This document shows positions 1 through 9,194 of a DNA stretch of 64,000 nucleotides, in pieces. Origin of the DNA: Caldivirga sp. (GTDB lineage: Archaea > Thermoproteota > Thermoprotei > Thermoproteales > Thermocladiaceae); NCBI RefSeq assembly GCF_023256255.1, contig NZ_JAGDXD010000028.1, positions 1 to 64,000 on the forward strand. The letters are read 5' to 3'. The position numbers and the translations under genes were made by a program. Position 1 is the first letter of the stretch. Each line of letters begins with the position of its first letter. The notes under the pieces were generated by a model. That model saw nothing but the letters and a program-made list of their open reading frames with translations. It did no database searches and was not told the origin of the DNA.

Positions 1-829
1 ACTCGGCCCAACAATAATGATGCTACCCTTCTTCGCAATATACATATACCCATGGCTTCAGGCAGCGCCCGCAATAGCATCAGAGATAAAGACTAAGCGC
101 GCCATTAACTGGAATTTACCAACGTCCGCAGTCTTATCAATGATCATGGTGACCCTCGGCTTCGCAGCAATGTACTACTCAATGGGGTTTAAATTCTCCA
201 CAATGGCTATGACTAACGGTTACATTAACTTCTGGTCTGCTGCCATGGTAGCTTCAGGTAACGCTGCATTAGCATGGATAATAGGAGTGGGGTCAGTACT
301 ATGGTATCTAGCGGTGTTGGCTTATGGGGCAATAGTGATAGTGCGCTACTTGTTTGCATTATCATTTGATAGGCTACTGCCGGAATTCTTCTCATACGTA
401 AGTCCACGTCTCAGGAGCCCAGTTTACGCGCATTTATTTGACTTAGCCATAACGGCTATATTAATAGCCGCAGCTGAGGCATTGTATAATACTTTTTCAA
501 GCCTATACGGTGCAGTAGTTGAGGCTCTAATATACTTTGCCCTGGTTGGTGCAGCAGCGGCAATAGCAGCCATCCTTAACAGGATTAAACTGAGTAAGGG
601 TGTTAGGGTAACCTTGGCTGTGGCAAGCATACTGATGGTTGGGGTCATGGGTTACATATCTTACCAATTCCTAGAATACCCATCAATATGGGGTGGTAAC
701 TGGCTGGCTTACGGCGTTGAAATAGCTGCCGTATTAGTGGGTGTTGCTATTTACTTCGTAGCTAAGCACATTAACTCAAGAAAGGGGTTAGACATTTCGT
801 TAATATTCATGGAGATACCGCCTGAGTAA
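1..829 (+). CDS. APC-family amino-acid permease, C-terminal part (runs off left edge)
   Basis: The reading frame is open from the first bases of the window, so the gene begins outside it; the first visible ATG at 17 is internal. About 275 residues remain, with roughly six hydrophobic membrane segments separated by short loops. It closely resembles the C-terminal half of the complete permease at 10346-11860: both carry an RYL-FxxxDRxLP loop, an SPxxAHLFDLA motif and end in EIPPE. Role inferred: uptake of an amino acid or related amine at the cytoplasmic membrane. Substrate cannot be read from the sequence. Convergent with gdhA. Confidence 0.85.
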   Translation, partial: LGPTIMMLPFFAIYIYPWLQAAPAIASEIKTKRAINWNLPTSAVLSMIMVTLGFAAMYYSMGFKFSTMAMTNGYINFWSAAMVASGNAALAWIIGVGSVLWYLAVLAYGAIVIVRYLFALSFDRLLPEFFSYVSPRLRSPVYAHLFDLAITAILIAAAEALYNTFSSLYGAVVEALIYFALVGAAAAIAAILNRIKLSKGVRVTLAVASILMVGVMGYISYQFLEYPSIWGGNWLAYGVEIAAVLVGVAIYFVAKHINSRKGLDISLIFMEIPPE

Positions 830-870
830 TGAGGAATTATTTTATTCTTAAATTCAAATCAAAAGCTCTT

Positions 871-2154
871 TTAAATCCATCCCCTAAGCTTCATTGCCTT
901 CTCTATCCTACTTATTGCAGTGACTATTGCAGCATCCCTCATGGTTATTCCCTCTCTCTTTATCTTACCGTATTCATCAAAGACTCTCTTGAAGTTATTA
1001 GTAAGAATACCTTCAAGTTTACTCCTCGTCTCCTCCTCGCTCCAGGTAACCCATTGAAGGTTCTCAACCCACTCAAGGTAACTCATTATTACACCACCTG
1101 CATTAGCTAGAATATCAGGTACTATCACTACCCCCCTCTTCGTTAAGTATTCTTCAGCCTCAGGGGTTGTTGGACCATTAGCGCCCTCCACTATTAACTT
1201 AGCCTTAACCCTAGATACGTTGTCAGCCCTAATCGTATCCTCTATTGCACATGGCATCAGTACGTCCGCATTCACGTATAATGCATCCTCTGGTGATAGT
1301 TTTTGACCATTGGGGTAATTAACTACTTTACCAGTCTTACTTACGATTTCCATGGCTTTTTCAACATCTATACCATTAGGATCATAGACAGTCCCCGATA
1401 TGTCTGCTATTGCAATAACCTTAGCCCCCATTTTGCTCACCCAGTAGGCTACCCACTTGCCGACATTGCCAAAGCCGTGAACAGCCACCTTAACTCCATT
1501 TAAATCTCCGTTAAACAGATTCTTCCACGCTTCCCTAGCCATAATGGCTACACCAAAGCCAGTGGCGTATTCCCTAACAGGATTACCCCATAATTCAGCT
1601 GGTTTAGCCGTGAAGACTCCAGGTACATTCTTTCCAACTATCTTACTGTACTCATCAACCATCCAAGCCATTATCTGCGGGTTTGTGCCAACGTCCGGTG
1701 CAGGGATGTCAATGTCAGGACCTATGAAGCTGTATAATGCTCTAACATACCCCCTGGACAGCTCCTCCAGTTCATTAGTTTTAAGTGCCTTTGGATCAAC
1801 CCTAACGGCGCCCTTACTACCACCGTATGGTATCCCGGCTAAACTATTCTTAAGGGTCATTAAGGTTGCTAATGCCATGTCATCCTCTAAGGTAACCTCT
1901 GGGTGGAACCTAATGCCTCCCTTAAATGGACCAAGGGCATTATTGTGTTGAACCCTATAACCTTCAAAGATTTCAACTGATCCATTAACCTTAACTGGTA
2001 TTGATACTGCAATAACCCTCATTGGCCTGGATAAGTAATCGTAAATAATCTTGTCGAAACCCCCTATCTCAATTGCTCTCTTAAGGATCCTTAATGTATC
2101 CTGCAAGAATATTGACTGCATCGGCATTCCAAATATGGAACTCACATAGTTCAC
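871..2154 (-). CDS. gdhA: Glutamate dehydrogenase (Glu/Leu/Phe/Val dehydrogenase family)
   Basis: Interconverts glutamate and 2-oxoglutarate plus ammonia in the cytoplasm, linking nitrogen assimilation to the TCA cycle. The 427-aa length is normal for archaeal hexameric GDH. Visible signatures: the substrate-binding segment [11 protein letters not shown] (Lys78), Lys102, the catalytic lysine in YGGSKGA (Lys114), and the Rossmann motif HGFGNVG at 226-232. Whether NAD or NADP is used is not clear from the motif. The start at 2154 is supported by a TATA box 26 nt upstream, implying a leaderless mRNA. It is a single gene, divergent from the PDCD5/ribosomal block. Confidence 0.96.
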   Translation of the reverse strand: MNYVSSIFGMPMQSIFLQDTLRILKRAIEIGGFDKIIYDYLSRPMRVIAVSIPVKVNGSVEIFEGYRVQHNNALGPFKGGIRFHPEVTLEDDMALATLMTLKNSLAGIPYGGSKGAVRVDPKALKTNELEELSRGYVRALYSFIGPDIDIPAPDVGTNPQIMAWMVDEYSKIVGKNVPGVFTAKPAELWGNPVREYATGFGVAIMAREAWKNLFNGDLNGVKVAVHGFGNVGKWVAYWVSKMGAKVIAIADISGTVYDPNGIDVEKAMEIVSKTGKVVNYPNGQKLSPEDALYVNADVLMPCAIEDTIRADNVSRVKAKLIVEGANGPTTPEAEEYLTKRGVVIVPDILANAGGVIMSYLEWVENLQWVTWSEEETRSKLEGILTNNFKRVFDEYGKIKREGITMRDAAIVTAISRIEKAMKLRGWI

Positions 2155-2175
2155 CAGAGGGTATTATTGATATGG

Positions 2176-2185
2176 CTTTATAAAG
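2176..2185 (-). promoter_or_regulatory. TATA box of gdhA
   Basis: CTTTATAAAG, a symmetric TATA element centred about 26 nt upstream of the gdhA start codon. The spacing puts transcription start at or next to the ATG. Confidence 0.7.
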
Positions 2186-2427
2186 TTTTCTAATTACTTT
2201 ATTTAACACACTATATTGATATATAATATATATTTTGTGTTTAAGTATGTAAACATACACATCCTTAGAGTGAATTACTATAGCCATAATTATTATTTAT
2301 GCTTTTTAGTTAGTAAAATTGGGAAGTACTTTACTATTGAAAAATCCTTAGATTCAGAACACTGGTCATGGAACCTTAACTTAATGGTGCAGTAGGTTTT
2401 TAAAGCCAATGCGCAACTTAGTGATGT

Positions 2428-2778
2428 ATGAGTTACTACGACGATGAGGAAAATATTCAGGGTGAGGATGAGCTTGAGGAGGCTAGAAGGAGGAAGCTTG
2501 AGGAGCTTCAGCGTAAGGCAGAGGAAGAGGAAAGGAAGAGAGCTGAGGAGGCTCAGAAGAGGGCTATTATAAGGGTTATTTTAACTCCTGAGGCTAGGAG
2601 TAGGCTTGATAACCTTAGGCTTGTTAAACCTGAGCTCGTTGAGTCCATTGAGAATCAGTTAATTGCCCTAGCCCAGTCAGGTAGGATTAAGGTTCCTATA
2701 ACTGACGAAGAACTTAAAAAGATACTGGAAACGGTCTACAGCCAAACCAGGAGGGAGTACAGGATAAGGTTTAGGTGA
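2428..2778 (+). CDS. PDCD5-family DNA-binding protein
   Basis: Small (116 aa) archaeal homologue of eukaryotic PDCD5/TFAR19. The N-terminal half is a highly charged helix rich in Glu, Arg and Lys (roughly 8-48), followed by the conserved helical core ([21 protein letters not shown] and onwards) and a basic tail. Archaeal members bind DNA in vitro and sit with ribosomal genes; their exact role is not settled. A TATA-like element (TTTTTAAAG, near 2401) lies about 27 nt upstream of the ATG. It is the first gene of an operon with L39e and L31e. Confidence 0.92.
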   Translation: MSYYDDEENIQGEDELEEARRRKLEELQRKAEEEERKRAEEAQKRAIIRVILTPEARSRLDNLRLVKPELVESIENQLIALAQSGRIKVPITDEELKKILETVYSQTRREYRIRFR

Positions 2779-2783
2779 ATGAT

Positions 2784-2942
2784 ATGGCAACCCATAAGCC
2801 ACTTGGCTTCAAGCTCAGGCTGGCGTCCGCAGGGAAGTCAAATAGGAATCCGCCAGCCTGGGTTATGGTTAAAACAGACAGAAAGGTTACGTACAACACT
2901 AAGCGTAGGAATTGGAGGAGGGTTAAGCTTAAGTTAGGGTGA
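2784..2942 (+). CDS. rpl39e: Ribosomal protein L39e
   Basis: A 52-residue, very basic protein of the large ribosomal subunit exit tunnel; normal length for the family. The sequence opens [13 protein letters not shown] and carries the family pattern [24 protein letters not shown]. It starts six bases after the PDCD5 stop; an AGGTGA ribosome binding site overlaps that stop codon, and its own stop lies four bases before the L31e start, so the three genes are translationally coupled. Identification rests on recognising the family. Confidence 0.93.
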   Translation: MATHKPLGFKLRLASAGKSNRNPPAWVMVKTDRKVTYNTKRRNWRRVKLKLG

Positions 2943-2946
2943 TTGA

Positions 2947-3207
2947 ATGTCAACTAACGAGGTTATACTCACAATAAACCTAAAGGATGTGAAGGATGCA
3001 TCAAGAAGAATAAGGGCACCCTACGCGGCTAGGTTCATTAAGAGAGTGGTGGCTAGGCATGTTAAGGTTGATGAGGATAAGGTTAAGTTAAATGAAAGCC
3101 TAAACAACATACTTTGGAGTAGGGGTATTCAAAAGCCTCCATTGAAAATTAAGGTTAAGGTAACTAAGCGTGAGGATGGTTCAGTAGTGGTTGAGTATCA
3201 AGGTTAA
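2947..3207 (+). CDS. rpl31e: Ribosomal protein L31e
   Basis: 86-aa large-subunit ribosomal protein that surrounds the exit tunnel. Family hallmarks: N-terminal strand (EVILTINLKDVK), the RRIRAPYAARFIKRVVARH segment and KLNESLNNILWSRGI. A GGTGAT ribosome binding site overlaps the L39e stop. L39e-L31e is a conserved archaeal pair, often followed by eIF6; here eIF6 is nearby at 3679-4359 but on the opposite strand. Confidence 0.95.
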   Translation: MSTNEVILTINLKDVKDASRRIRAPYAARFIKRVVARHVKVDEDKVKLNESLNNILWSRGIQKPPLKIKVKVTKREDGSVVVEYQG

Positions 3208-3321
3208 TCTCCATTTAAATAATGTTGATTTTAAGCTAATAATGATGCAAATTAATCATGAACCACCATTAGTGTGGCCACGTAGAGCTGTTAAGTAATC
3301 TTTATAAACCCATGGGGCTAC

Positions 3322-3531
3322 ATGGATGATATGCCCAACTTCAGGAGTGTGCTAATACCAGCACCTAGGTCAAGGTTCATTAGAGTTAGGTGCAACCAAT
3401 GCGGTAATGAGCAGATAATATTCGATCACGCCACAGTGGAGGTTAGGTGCCTAGTCTGCGGTAACCTACTTGCTAGGCCAACGGGGGGAAGGGCTGAAAT
3501 ACTTGGTACTGTTGTTAGGGTACTTGATTAA
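3322..3531 (+). CDS. rps27e: Ribosomal protein S27e
   Basis: 69-aa zinc-ribbon protein of the small ribosomal subunit. The four zinc ligands are visible as CNQCGN and CLVCGN (a CxxC...CxxC pair about 19 residues apart), and the C terminus reads GTVVRVLD as in the family. TTTATAAA at about 3301-3308 lies about 20 nt upstream of the ATG at 3322; a second in-frame ATG three codons later is 26-29 nt away and may be the real leaderless start. Confidence 0.94.
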   Translation: MDDMPNFRSVLIPAPRSRFIRVRCNQCGNEQIIFDHATVEVRCLVCGNLLARPTGGRAEILGTVVRVLD

Positions 3532-3609
3532 ATGGGTTTTACACACTCATTATAACTACTTTAATTCCGCGCGTATAGTTAAGGTTTAAATCGAGGCGTT
3601 AGGTAGTGT

Positions 3610-3668
3610 TGATTGATGATGAGATGACGGTAGTCAGAGGAAGTGAAGATTAATGGGCGTCCTGAATA
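3610..3668 (+). ncRNA. C/D-box sRNA (2'-O-methylation guide)
   Basis: The order and spacing match archaeal C/D-box sRNAs: box C ATGATGA at 3616-3622, a 12-nt guide (3623-3634), D'-like CAGA at 3635-3638, C'-like GTGAAGA at 3643-3649, a second 12-nt guide (3650-3661) and box D CTGA at 3662-3665. A TATA-like GTTTAAAT near 3584-3592 lies about 25 bp upstream of the expected 5' end. It sits between S27e and the 3' end of convergent eIF6. Targets were not determined; complements of the two guides would have to be matched to rRNA or tRNA. D' and C' are imperfect, as is common. Confidence 0.72.
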
Positions 3669-3678
3669 AATGTAGTAA

Positions 3679-4359
3679 TCAACCCAAAACCTCCGTTATC
3701 CTCATCATTTCAAAACCTGTGGTTGAGTCACCAACTACCGCACCCTTATTATTGGCAATCATGCCGCTCCTAATTAGGCTAATACCCCTATTTATTGTAC
3801 CTACGCCTACCCTTAAACCGAAGAAGTCCCTTAGGAAGCCAACATCCTCTTCATCAACCTCAGGGGAGATTAACACGCCTCTATCATTCACCACCGCTAG
3901 GGAGCCGATTATGTATAATCCCCTAATATCCCTAATCTCAAGTTCAACACCTAAGTTATCTCTGATCAAGTTCACGTACTCCCGTTCAATTATTGGCGAC
4001 ACTAGCCCCCTCTTGTTATTAATCAGGATTAAGTTAGCTATAGCGGTATACTTAGATGGTAAAACAGCAATGTTTAAGTCCCCTAATGACCTCTTCAACT
4101 GGTCAAGCTCCTCATCCCTAATTATTGAGGGTACTAATACGCCATTATTGTTCATGACCGTGAAGACCCCTAGGAGTGGGGATCTGCCTATTGTCAACTT
4201 AATTACCTTAACCTTGAGGGTATCCTCAACATGCTTATCAATCTTCTCAGGGGAATCCATGGGTATTAATGCGTACTCGTCGTTAGTTGCCATGTAGACG
4301 CCTATACTAGCTGTACCATAAATCCTAATGGGCATTATGTCAAACTTACTGACTGACAC
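3679..4359 (-). CDS. eif6: Translation initiation factor eIF6 (ribosome anti-association factor)
   Basis: 226-aa protein that binds the large ribosomal subunit and blocks premature subunit joining. Five quasi-repeats of about 45 residues are visible through recurring phrases such as NNNGVLVP, NNKRGLVSP and NDRGVLISP, the pentein fold of the family. A TATAAA element at 4381-4389 is about 26 nt upstream of the ATG at 4359, favouring that start; the more usual family start would be Met9 (MPIRIYG). Downstream of SBDS on the same strand, its functional partner in eukaryotes and archaea. Confidence 0.95.
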   Translation of the reverse strand: MSVSKFDIMPIRIYGTASIGVYMATNDEYALIPMDSPEKIDKHVEDTLKVKVIKLTIGRSPLLGVFTVMNNNGVLVPSIIRDEELDQLKRSLGDLNIAVLPSKYTAIANLILINNKRGLVSPIIEREYVNLIRDNLGVELEIRDIRGLYIIGSLAVVNDRGVLISPEVDEEDVGFLRDFFGLRVGVGTINRGISLIRSGMIANNKGAVVGDSTTGFEMMRITEVLG

Positions 4360-4401
4360 TGAGACCGTTTAATTAAGCCGTTTTATAAACCATATTCAAA
4401 G

Positions 4402-5103
4402 TTAAGTTGATACACCCAGTAGTTTAACTTCACTTTCCCCATGGGTTATCTCATTAACCTTTCCGATAACCGTATCCTGTAGTCCCGCCGGTACCTCCAA
4501 TTGGAGAATTAAGTTGCCTGAATCATCATACTGCTCCTTAAGTATCCTCCCCATTCTGGCTAAGGCTGACTTAACCCTCTGCCCATGCTCAGGACCAACG
4601 GTTACCTCCATGGTGGCTACAGCGACCTTTATGGGTATGACTCTTTGAAGGGCCTTCAACACATCATTAATCTGCTCATCAACACCCTTAAATGGATCAA
4701 TGGTTACATCTACATTATTTAAGGCTAACTCAACCCTCTGGGGTGGTAAGGGGGCCTTAGTCCTAGCGTCAATGCAATTCCTACTAATCCAGTCTATTAT
4801 CTGCTTCTTCTTATCCTCAATAAGCCTCCTCCTCTGTTCTGAAGTTAACGGTATTTCAGCATTCCTTAGTATTATCTCAGCAGCCTTCCTATGATCAGTT
4901 GTACCAAAGACTCTCTTAAGGGCTATTTCAGATGCCCTTAATCCCCTCTTTGAATCTCTAAATACGGTGTCAGTTATGAGGACTTTATCTAAACTAATTG
5001 GTTTACCTAGCTTAAATTCAAGGGCGTGGTCAGGGTCAACGATTATCTCGAAATGCTCACCCTTAGCATCATACTTAACTGTAACCACTCTCCTACTTGA
5101 CAT
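4402..5103 (-). CDS. sdo1: SBDS-family ribosome maturation factor
   Basis: 233-aa homologue of the Shwachman-Bodian-Diamond protein, which with EF-2 releases eIF6 from new large subunits. The N-terminal FYSH domain (VTVKYDAKGEHFEIIVDPD), the middle helical domain with TSEQRRRLIEDKKKQIIDWIS, and the C-terminal ferredoxin-like domain (IPIKVAVATMEVTVGPEHG) follow each other as in the family. The start is supported by a TATA element about 27 nt upstream. Directly upstream of eIF6 (42-nt gap), although eIF6 also has a TATA box of its own. Confidence 0.95.
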   Translation of the reverse strand: MSSRRVVTVKYDAKGEHFEIIVDPDHALEFKLGKPISLDKVLITDTVFRDSKRGLRASEIALKRVFGTTDHRKAAEIILRNAEIPLTSEQRRRLIEDKKKQIIDWISRNCIDARTKAPLPPQRVELALNNVDVTIDPFKGVDEQINDVLKALQRVIPIKVAVATMEVTVGPEHGQRVKSALARMGRILKEQYDDSGNLILQLEVPAGLQDTVIGKVNEITHGESEVKLLGVST

Positions 5104-5106
5104 GAG

Positions 5107-5134
5107 AACTAACTCACACAGTTAGTTAAAAACA
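5107..5134 (-). promoter_or_regulatory. SBDS promoter with dyad between TATA and start
   Basis: A TATA element (rc of 5125-5134) is followed by a perfect 7-bp inverted repeat, AACTAAC at 5107-5113 and GTTAGTT at 5121-5127, with a 7-nt spacer. The dyad overlaps the TATA edge and the initiation region, a classic repressor position in archaea. No regulator is identified. Confidence 0.45.
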
Positions 5135-6376
5135 TTACTTAATTTTAGCCATCCTGGCTACGCCGCCTAAATGATCCCATATTCTAAGCAGTTCATTAGC
5201 CTTGGCGACACGTTCACTACCCATTATACCAGTCTTGATTATAGGGGCCTTAAAGCCAACTGCTATGTGCGCTAGTAATCCGCTTTCAGTGTCACCAGAC
5301 CTATGTGAAACCACTATCCTGTATCCATTATTTAATGCGAGCCTAACGGTCTCATGAGCCCTTGTCACTGTACCTATCTGGTCAACTTTAATTAAAACGG
5401 CATTAGCAGCCTTCTCACGAATACCTATTGCTAATCTATCTGGGTTTGTTGTGAATAAATCATCACCAACAATTAACCTATCCTTAAATAAGGCCGTTAA
5501 TTCAGCGAAGGATTGGAAATCCTCCTCATGGAATGGATCCTCAACGTACATTAGGTTGTACTTCTCAATTATGCCCCTTATTCTCTCAAAATGCTCCTTT
5601 GGCGTTAGTTCCCTCCCCTCATTAGTGTATACGTAGGCTTTACCATTCCACATGCTTGATGATGCGGCATCAATACCTAAACCAATCTCAACACCTAATC
5701 TCCTTGAAACCTCCTTAACCGCTGAACTAAGCACCTCAAGGGCCTTATCAGTGGATATTTTAGCCGTCCACGCACCCTCATCATTCCTACCACCAGCAAA
5801 TGTTGGGTCCTCTTTAGCAAGTATCTTCCCAACCTCCCTATGAACCTCCATGTTAGTGTACACGGCAGTGTATATGTCCGGCGCACCATAGGGTAGGATT
5901 AAAAACTCTTGATAATCAGGCCCAAGACCCCTACTGTGTTTACCACCACCGATAGTGTTGCCTAATGGGTATGGTATTACGTTAGCCAGTGAACCACCAA
6001 TAACTTGATATGGCCATAACCCCTTTGAATCAGCCACCGCCACTACATTAGCCATTGAGGTTGCTACAGCAACAGCCCCCCCTATTTTAGAGAAGTCCCA
6101 GGTTCCATCAACCTCCTCAAGTTTCTTATCAACCGCAACCTGGTTAACCGCATCCATACCTATTAGGCTTGGTTCAACCCACCTCTTGAATACGTCTATC
6201 GCTGCATCAACGCCATCATCCGGGAAGTACTTAACCTCATGCTTACCCCTTGATGCGCCTGCTGGTGCAATAGCCCTACCCCACCCATCCTCAAGATGCA
6301 CCTCAACCTCAACCGTTAAATCACCCCTACCTGTGAAAACCTTTCTAATACCCAGTTTACTTATCCTAGTCCCCAT
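5135..6376 (-). CDS. eno: Enolase (2-phosphoglycerate dehydratase)
   Basis: Interconverts 2-phosphoglycerate and phosphoenolpyruvate in glycolysis/gluconeogenesis. 413 aa, normal length. Motifs: GASRGKHE loop near residue 40, metal ligands in VEDPFHEED and GDDLFTTN, the catalytic lysine in IKVDQIGT, and SHRSGDTES. The frame extends to an ATG at 6418, but the ATG at 6376 is preceded by AGGTGGTGA at ideal distance and starts with the family-typical MGTRISKLGIRKV, so I chose it. 55 nt downstream of the pyrophosphatase gene on the same strand. Confidence 0.95.
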   Translation of the reverse strand: MGTRISKLGIRKVFTGRGDLTVEVEVHLEDGWGRAIAPAGASRGKHEVKYFPDDGVDAAIDVFKRWVEPSLIGMDAVNQVAVDKKLEEVDGTWDFSKIGGAVAVATSMANVVAVADSKGLWPYQVIGGSLANVIPYPLGNTIGGGKHSRGLGPDYQEFLILPYGAPDIYTAVYTNMEVHREVGKILAKEDPTFAGGRNDEGAWTAKISTDKALEVLSSAVKEVSRRLGVEIGLGIDAASSSMWNGKAYVYTNEGRELTPKEHFERIRGIIEKYNLMYVEDPFHEEDFQSFAELTALFKDRLIVGDDLFTTNPDRLAIGIREKAANAVLIKVDQIGTVTRAHETVRLALNNGYRIVVSHRSGDTESGLLAHIAVGFKAPIIKTGIMGSERVAKANELLRIWDHLGGVARMAKIK

Positions 6377-6431
6377 GGGTTCACCACCTGGTTCAGGATT
6401 AAAATGTATTTCTAACAAATATTAACGGTCA

Positions 6432-8618
6432 TTAAGCTAGGTGGATAAGCAGTAGTATTAGGTAGCCTAGGTGGGCTACTGGGTTTACGGCGCTCACTAT
6501 TGCCACCGCCGGTGCAAACACTATTGATACTGTGTTAACTACTTTTATTAATGGGTTTAGGGATGGGCCTGCAGTATCCTTAAATGGGTCACCCACTACG
6601 TCACCAATGACAGCGTTCTTATGGGCTACACTACCCTTACCTCCAAGTTCAGGGTCAAGCATTGCTTCAATAAGTTTCTTAGCGTTATCCCATGCGCCAC
6701 CAGCATTAGCCATTAGTAAAGCCCTAGGGAACCCAACTATTATGGTACCTAGTATTAAGCCGGCTAAGGCAACCCAACCTAGGGTTAAGCCAACCACTAT
6801 GGGCATTGCTACAGCCAGTAATGCTGGAGCCATGAATTCCCTTAAGGCATGCCTAGTAGCAATGTCTATTGCCTTATCGTAGTCAGGCTTATCTAAACCC
6901 TCAAGAATCCTCTTCGTCCTGAATTGCCTCCTAATCTCCTCAACAAGCTCCGAGGCAGCTTTACCCACGGCTATGAGCAATCTTGATGAGAATACGTAAA
7001 CCAAGACAGCGCCCATTAATATACCCACTAGTAGCAGTGGGTTAATCACGTTTAGGTAGTTTAATGCAGCTGTTAAAACACCATTATCACTTGGGGTACT
7101 GTAGCTAATTGCCTCGTAAATGAAGCCTATGAATAAGACCAGTGAGGCCAAGCCAGCGCTGGCTATTGCATAACCCTTTGTTGTAGCCTTATAAGTGTTC
7201 CCTATTGCATCAAGGGCATCAGTCACCATCCTCGTTTCACCGCCAAGTCCAGCCATTTCCACTAACCCGTTAGCATTATCACTAACTGGCCCATACGAAT
7301 CCAGCGAAATAACTATGCCAGCTAAGCTCAGTAATCCAACAGACGCTAAGGCAGTACCCATTATGCCCCCCTCAATAGGCATTGAGGCTGGTATGTAGAT
7401 GTAGCCGAGGTAAAACGATACCCCAAGTGCCACTGCAACTATCAGTATAACTGGTGTGGCGCTCAGTAGGCCATATGAGTAACCTGCAACTATTACGTTT
7501 GATGCTGATAATGATGCTTGCCTAGCAATATCCTTAACGGGCTCGTAAGTGTAGTGGGTGAAGTACTGGGTTATGTATAGTACCGCTACTGCAGTTATGA
7601 AGCCCATTATTACGCTAACTGAAAGGGCCATGGCCTCCGGTGGCTTAACTATTAACATTGAATACGCTATAATGAGTATTGAACTAATGAGTACAGTCAC
7701 TATTAGGGAGTTACCCAGCTTCCTCATTGATGCTAAGGCAATGTCCCTCCCATTAACCCTACCCCTCACTGCCTGTATGCCTATTAGCGTTGAGAGGAGT
7801 ACGAGTGATGTTATTGACAACATCAGTGACGCGAACACCTTAGGTATATTAAACACTGAAATAAGTATAAGTGACCCAGTGAGCACAACTATGAAACTCT
7901 CGTAAACGTCACTAGCCATGCCTGCGACGTCACCCACATTATCACCAACGTTATCAGCTATGACTCCTGGGTTCCTTGGGTCGTCTTCAGGTATGTTTGA
8001 CTCAACCTTACCAACCATGTCTGCACCCCAGTCAGCAGCCTTAGTGTAAATACCCCCTGCAACCCTAATGAAGAGTGACATTAGGCTTGCACCAAGGGCT
8101 ACAGGAGCTATTGCAATGGCCCAATCCCTAGTTAAGGTGGAGTAGGCTATGTAAAGTGATGAAACCGTTAATACTGCTATGCTAGCTAGTATAATACCCA
8201 TGACGCTCCCAGCCCTGAAGGAAACCTTAAGGGCCTCGTTAATACCCCTTTTAGCCGCGGCGGCAGTTCTTGAGGCGCTCCTAGTCGTAACGTACATTCC
8301 AATATAACCCGCTAATCCACTACCCAAGGCTCCGAGGGCGAATGACATCATTGAAAAAGCGGTTAATGATAATGAGTGAAAGAGTAGGTAATATGTTGCA
8401 CCTATCGTCAGCATTAGGATAAGCCCTGTTGGGAAAATGACCTTGTACTCTCTCTTAAGGAATGCCCCTGCACCCTTGGCTATTAGGTCACTTATCTCCT
8501 TCAGTTTCTCATCTCCAGGATCCCTTGAGAGAACCCAGTAAGTGTTATATAATGCATAGGCTAATCCAATTAATGGTATTACTAAGGGTAGGTTTAGGGG
8601 ATTTAATGAAACTACCAT
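6432..8618 (-). CDS. hppA: Membrane H+-translocating pyrophosphatase, K+-independent type
   Basis: 728-aa polytopic membrane protein that couples pyrophosphate hydrolysis to proton pumping. Substrate and metal motifs are present: KAADWGADMVGKVE (193-206; the family usually has DVGAD), DNVGDNVGD (222-230), the DVYES motif after it, and the C-terminal acidic motif DVVGDPFKDTAGPSLNPLIK. The sequence GNTYKATTKG at 473-482 has Lys at the position that separates K+-independent (Lys) from K+-dependent (Ala) enzymes. CTTATAAG about 25 nt upstream supports a leaderless start. Probably drives PPi-based energy conservation; followed by enolase. Confidence 0.95.
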   Translation of the reverse strand: MVVSLNPLNLPLVIPLIGLAYALYNTYWVLSRDPGDEKLKEISDLIAKGAGAFLKREYKVIFPTGLILMLTIGATYYLLFHSLSLTAFSMMSFALGALGSGLAGYIGMYVTTRSASRTAAAAKRGINEALKVSFRAGSVMGIILASIAVLTVSSLYIAYSTLTRDWAIAIAPVALGASLMSLFIRVAGGIYTKAADWGADMVGKVESNIPEDDPRNPGVIADNVGDNVGDVAGMASDVYESFIVVLTGSLILISVFNIPKVFASLMLSITSLVLLSTLIGIQAVRGRVNGRDIALASMRKLGNSLIVTVLISSILIIAYSMLIVKPPEAMALSVSVIMGFITAVAVLYITQYFTHYTYEPVKDIARQASLSASNVIVAGYSYGLLSATPVILIVAVALGVSFYLGYIYIPASMPIEGGIMGTALASVGLLSLAGIVISLDSYGPVSDNANGLVEMAGLGGETRMVTDALDAIGNTYKATTKGYAIASAGLASLVLFIGFIYEAISYSTPSDNGVLTAALNYLNVINPLLLVGILMGAVLVYVFSSRLLIAVGKAASELVEEIRRQFRTKRILEGLDKPDYDKAIDIATRHALREFMAPALLAVAMPIVVGLTLGWVALAGLILGTIIVGFPRALLMANAGGAWDNAKKLIEAMLDPELGGKGSVAHKNAVIGDVVGDPFKDTAGPSLNPLIKVVNTVSIVFAPAVAIVSAVNPVAHLGYLILLLIHLA

Positions 8619-8773
8619 GACTATGGATTAGTAAATAGGTCTTATAAGGATTATTTATAACAATATACTGAGTGCACTATATTCATAATTATAAAAGTGA
8701 TATCATATTTCCCAATAACACTCATTAGACCACTGCTTAAAGCTTTTAAACAAATCAATTAGATATCTAACTA

Positions 8774-9145
8774 ATGTTACTGGAGGAGAGGCAGAAGAAG
8801 TCAGGTAAGGAGACGGGCAGAATACTTCTAATAGACTGGTTCACACCCGCAATATTAACTGAAGAGGAAACCTCACTAGTAAAGTTCACTGAGGTTCCCA
8901 TTAAATCCTTCATCAATGAGTTCAATGATTACGTCGCTCAAGGCCTTAAAATATTCAACATGCTTAATAATAAGGAATCAGAAATAGCATTAAGAGTAGC
9001 GGGAGCTAAGGTGCCAAGTGATAGAGTTGAGATGTCGGTAGAGGACATAAGGTATATAGTGCCTGGTTCATTAATCTTCTACATCTATGTTGATGCTAAG
9101 GCCATGGAGCCATTAAGGATTTATAAAATTGAATTAAAGGGCTGA
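8774..9145 (+). CDS. Conserved-looking hypothetical protein, 123 aa
   Basis: I do not recognise a family. The protein is soluble, with a lysine-rich N terminus, an acidic middle and a hydrophobic strand-like stretch (GSLIFYIYVDA) near the C terminus. It looks real: codon use matches neighbours, and GCTTTTAAAC near 8738-8748 lies about 29 nt upstream of the ATG. It is transcribed toward the aminotransferase/permease operon, 49 nt away, and could be its first gene. No function is proposed. Confidence 0.7.
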   Translation: MLLEERQKKSGKETGRILLIDWFTPAILTEEETSLVKFTEVPIKSFINEFNDYVAQGLKIFNMLNNKESEIALRVAGAKVPSDRVEMSVEDIRYIVPGSLIFYIYVDAKAMEPLRIYKIELKG

Positions 9146-9194
9146 GTGTTTAACGTTAAACAACACTTAACTTAGCTCTGCTGCACCCATTTTA

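Noticed and set aside
829-1110. 93-residue plus-strand frame at the permease end
   Set aside because: It lies opposite the gdhA coding sequence, has no motif and no promoter.
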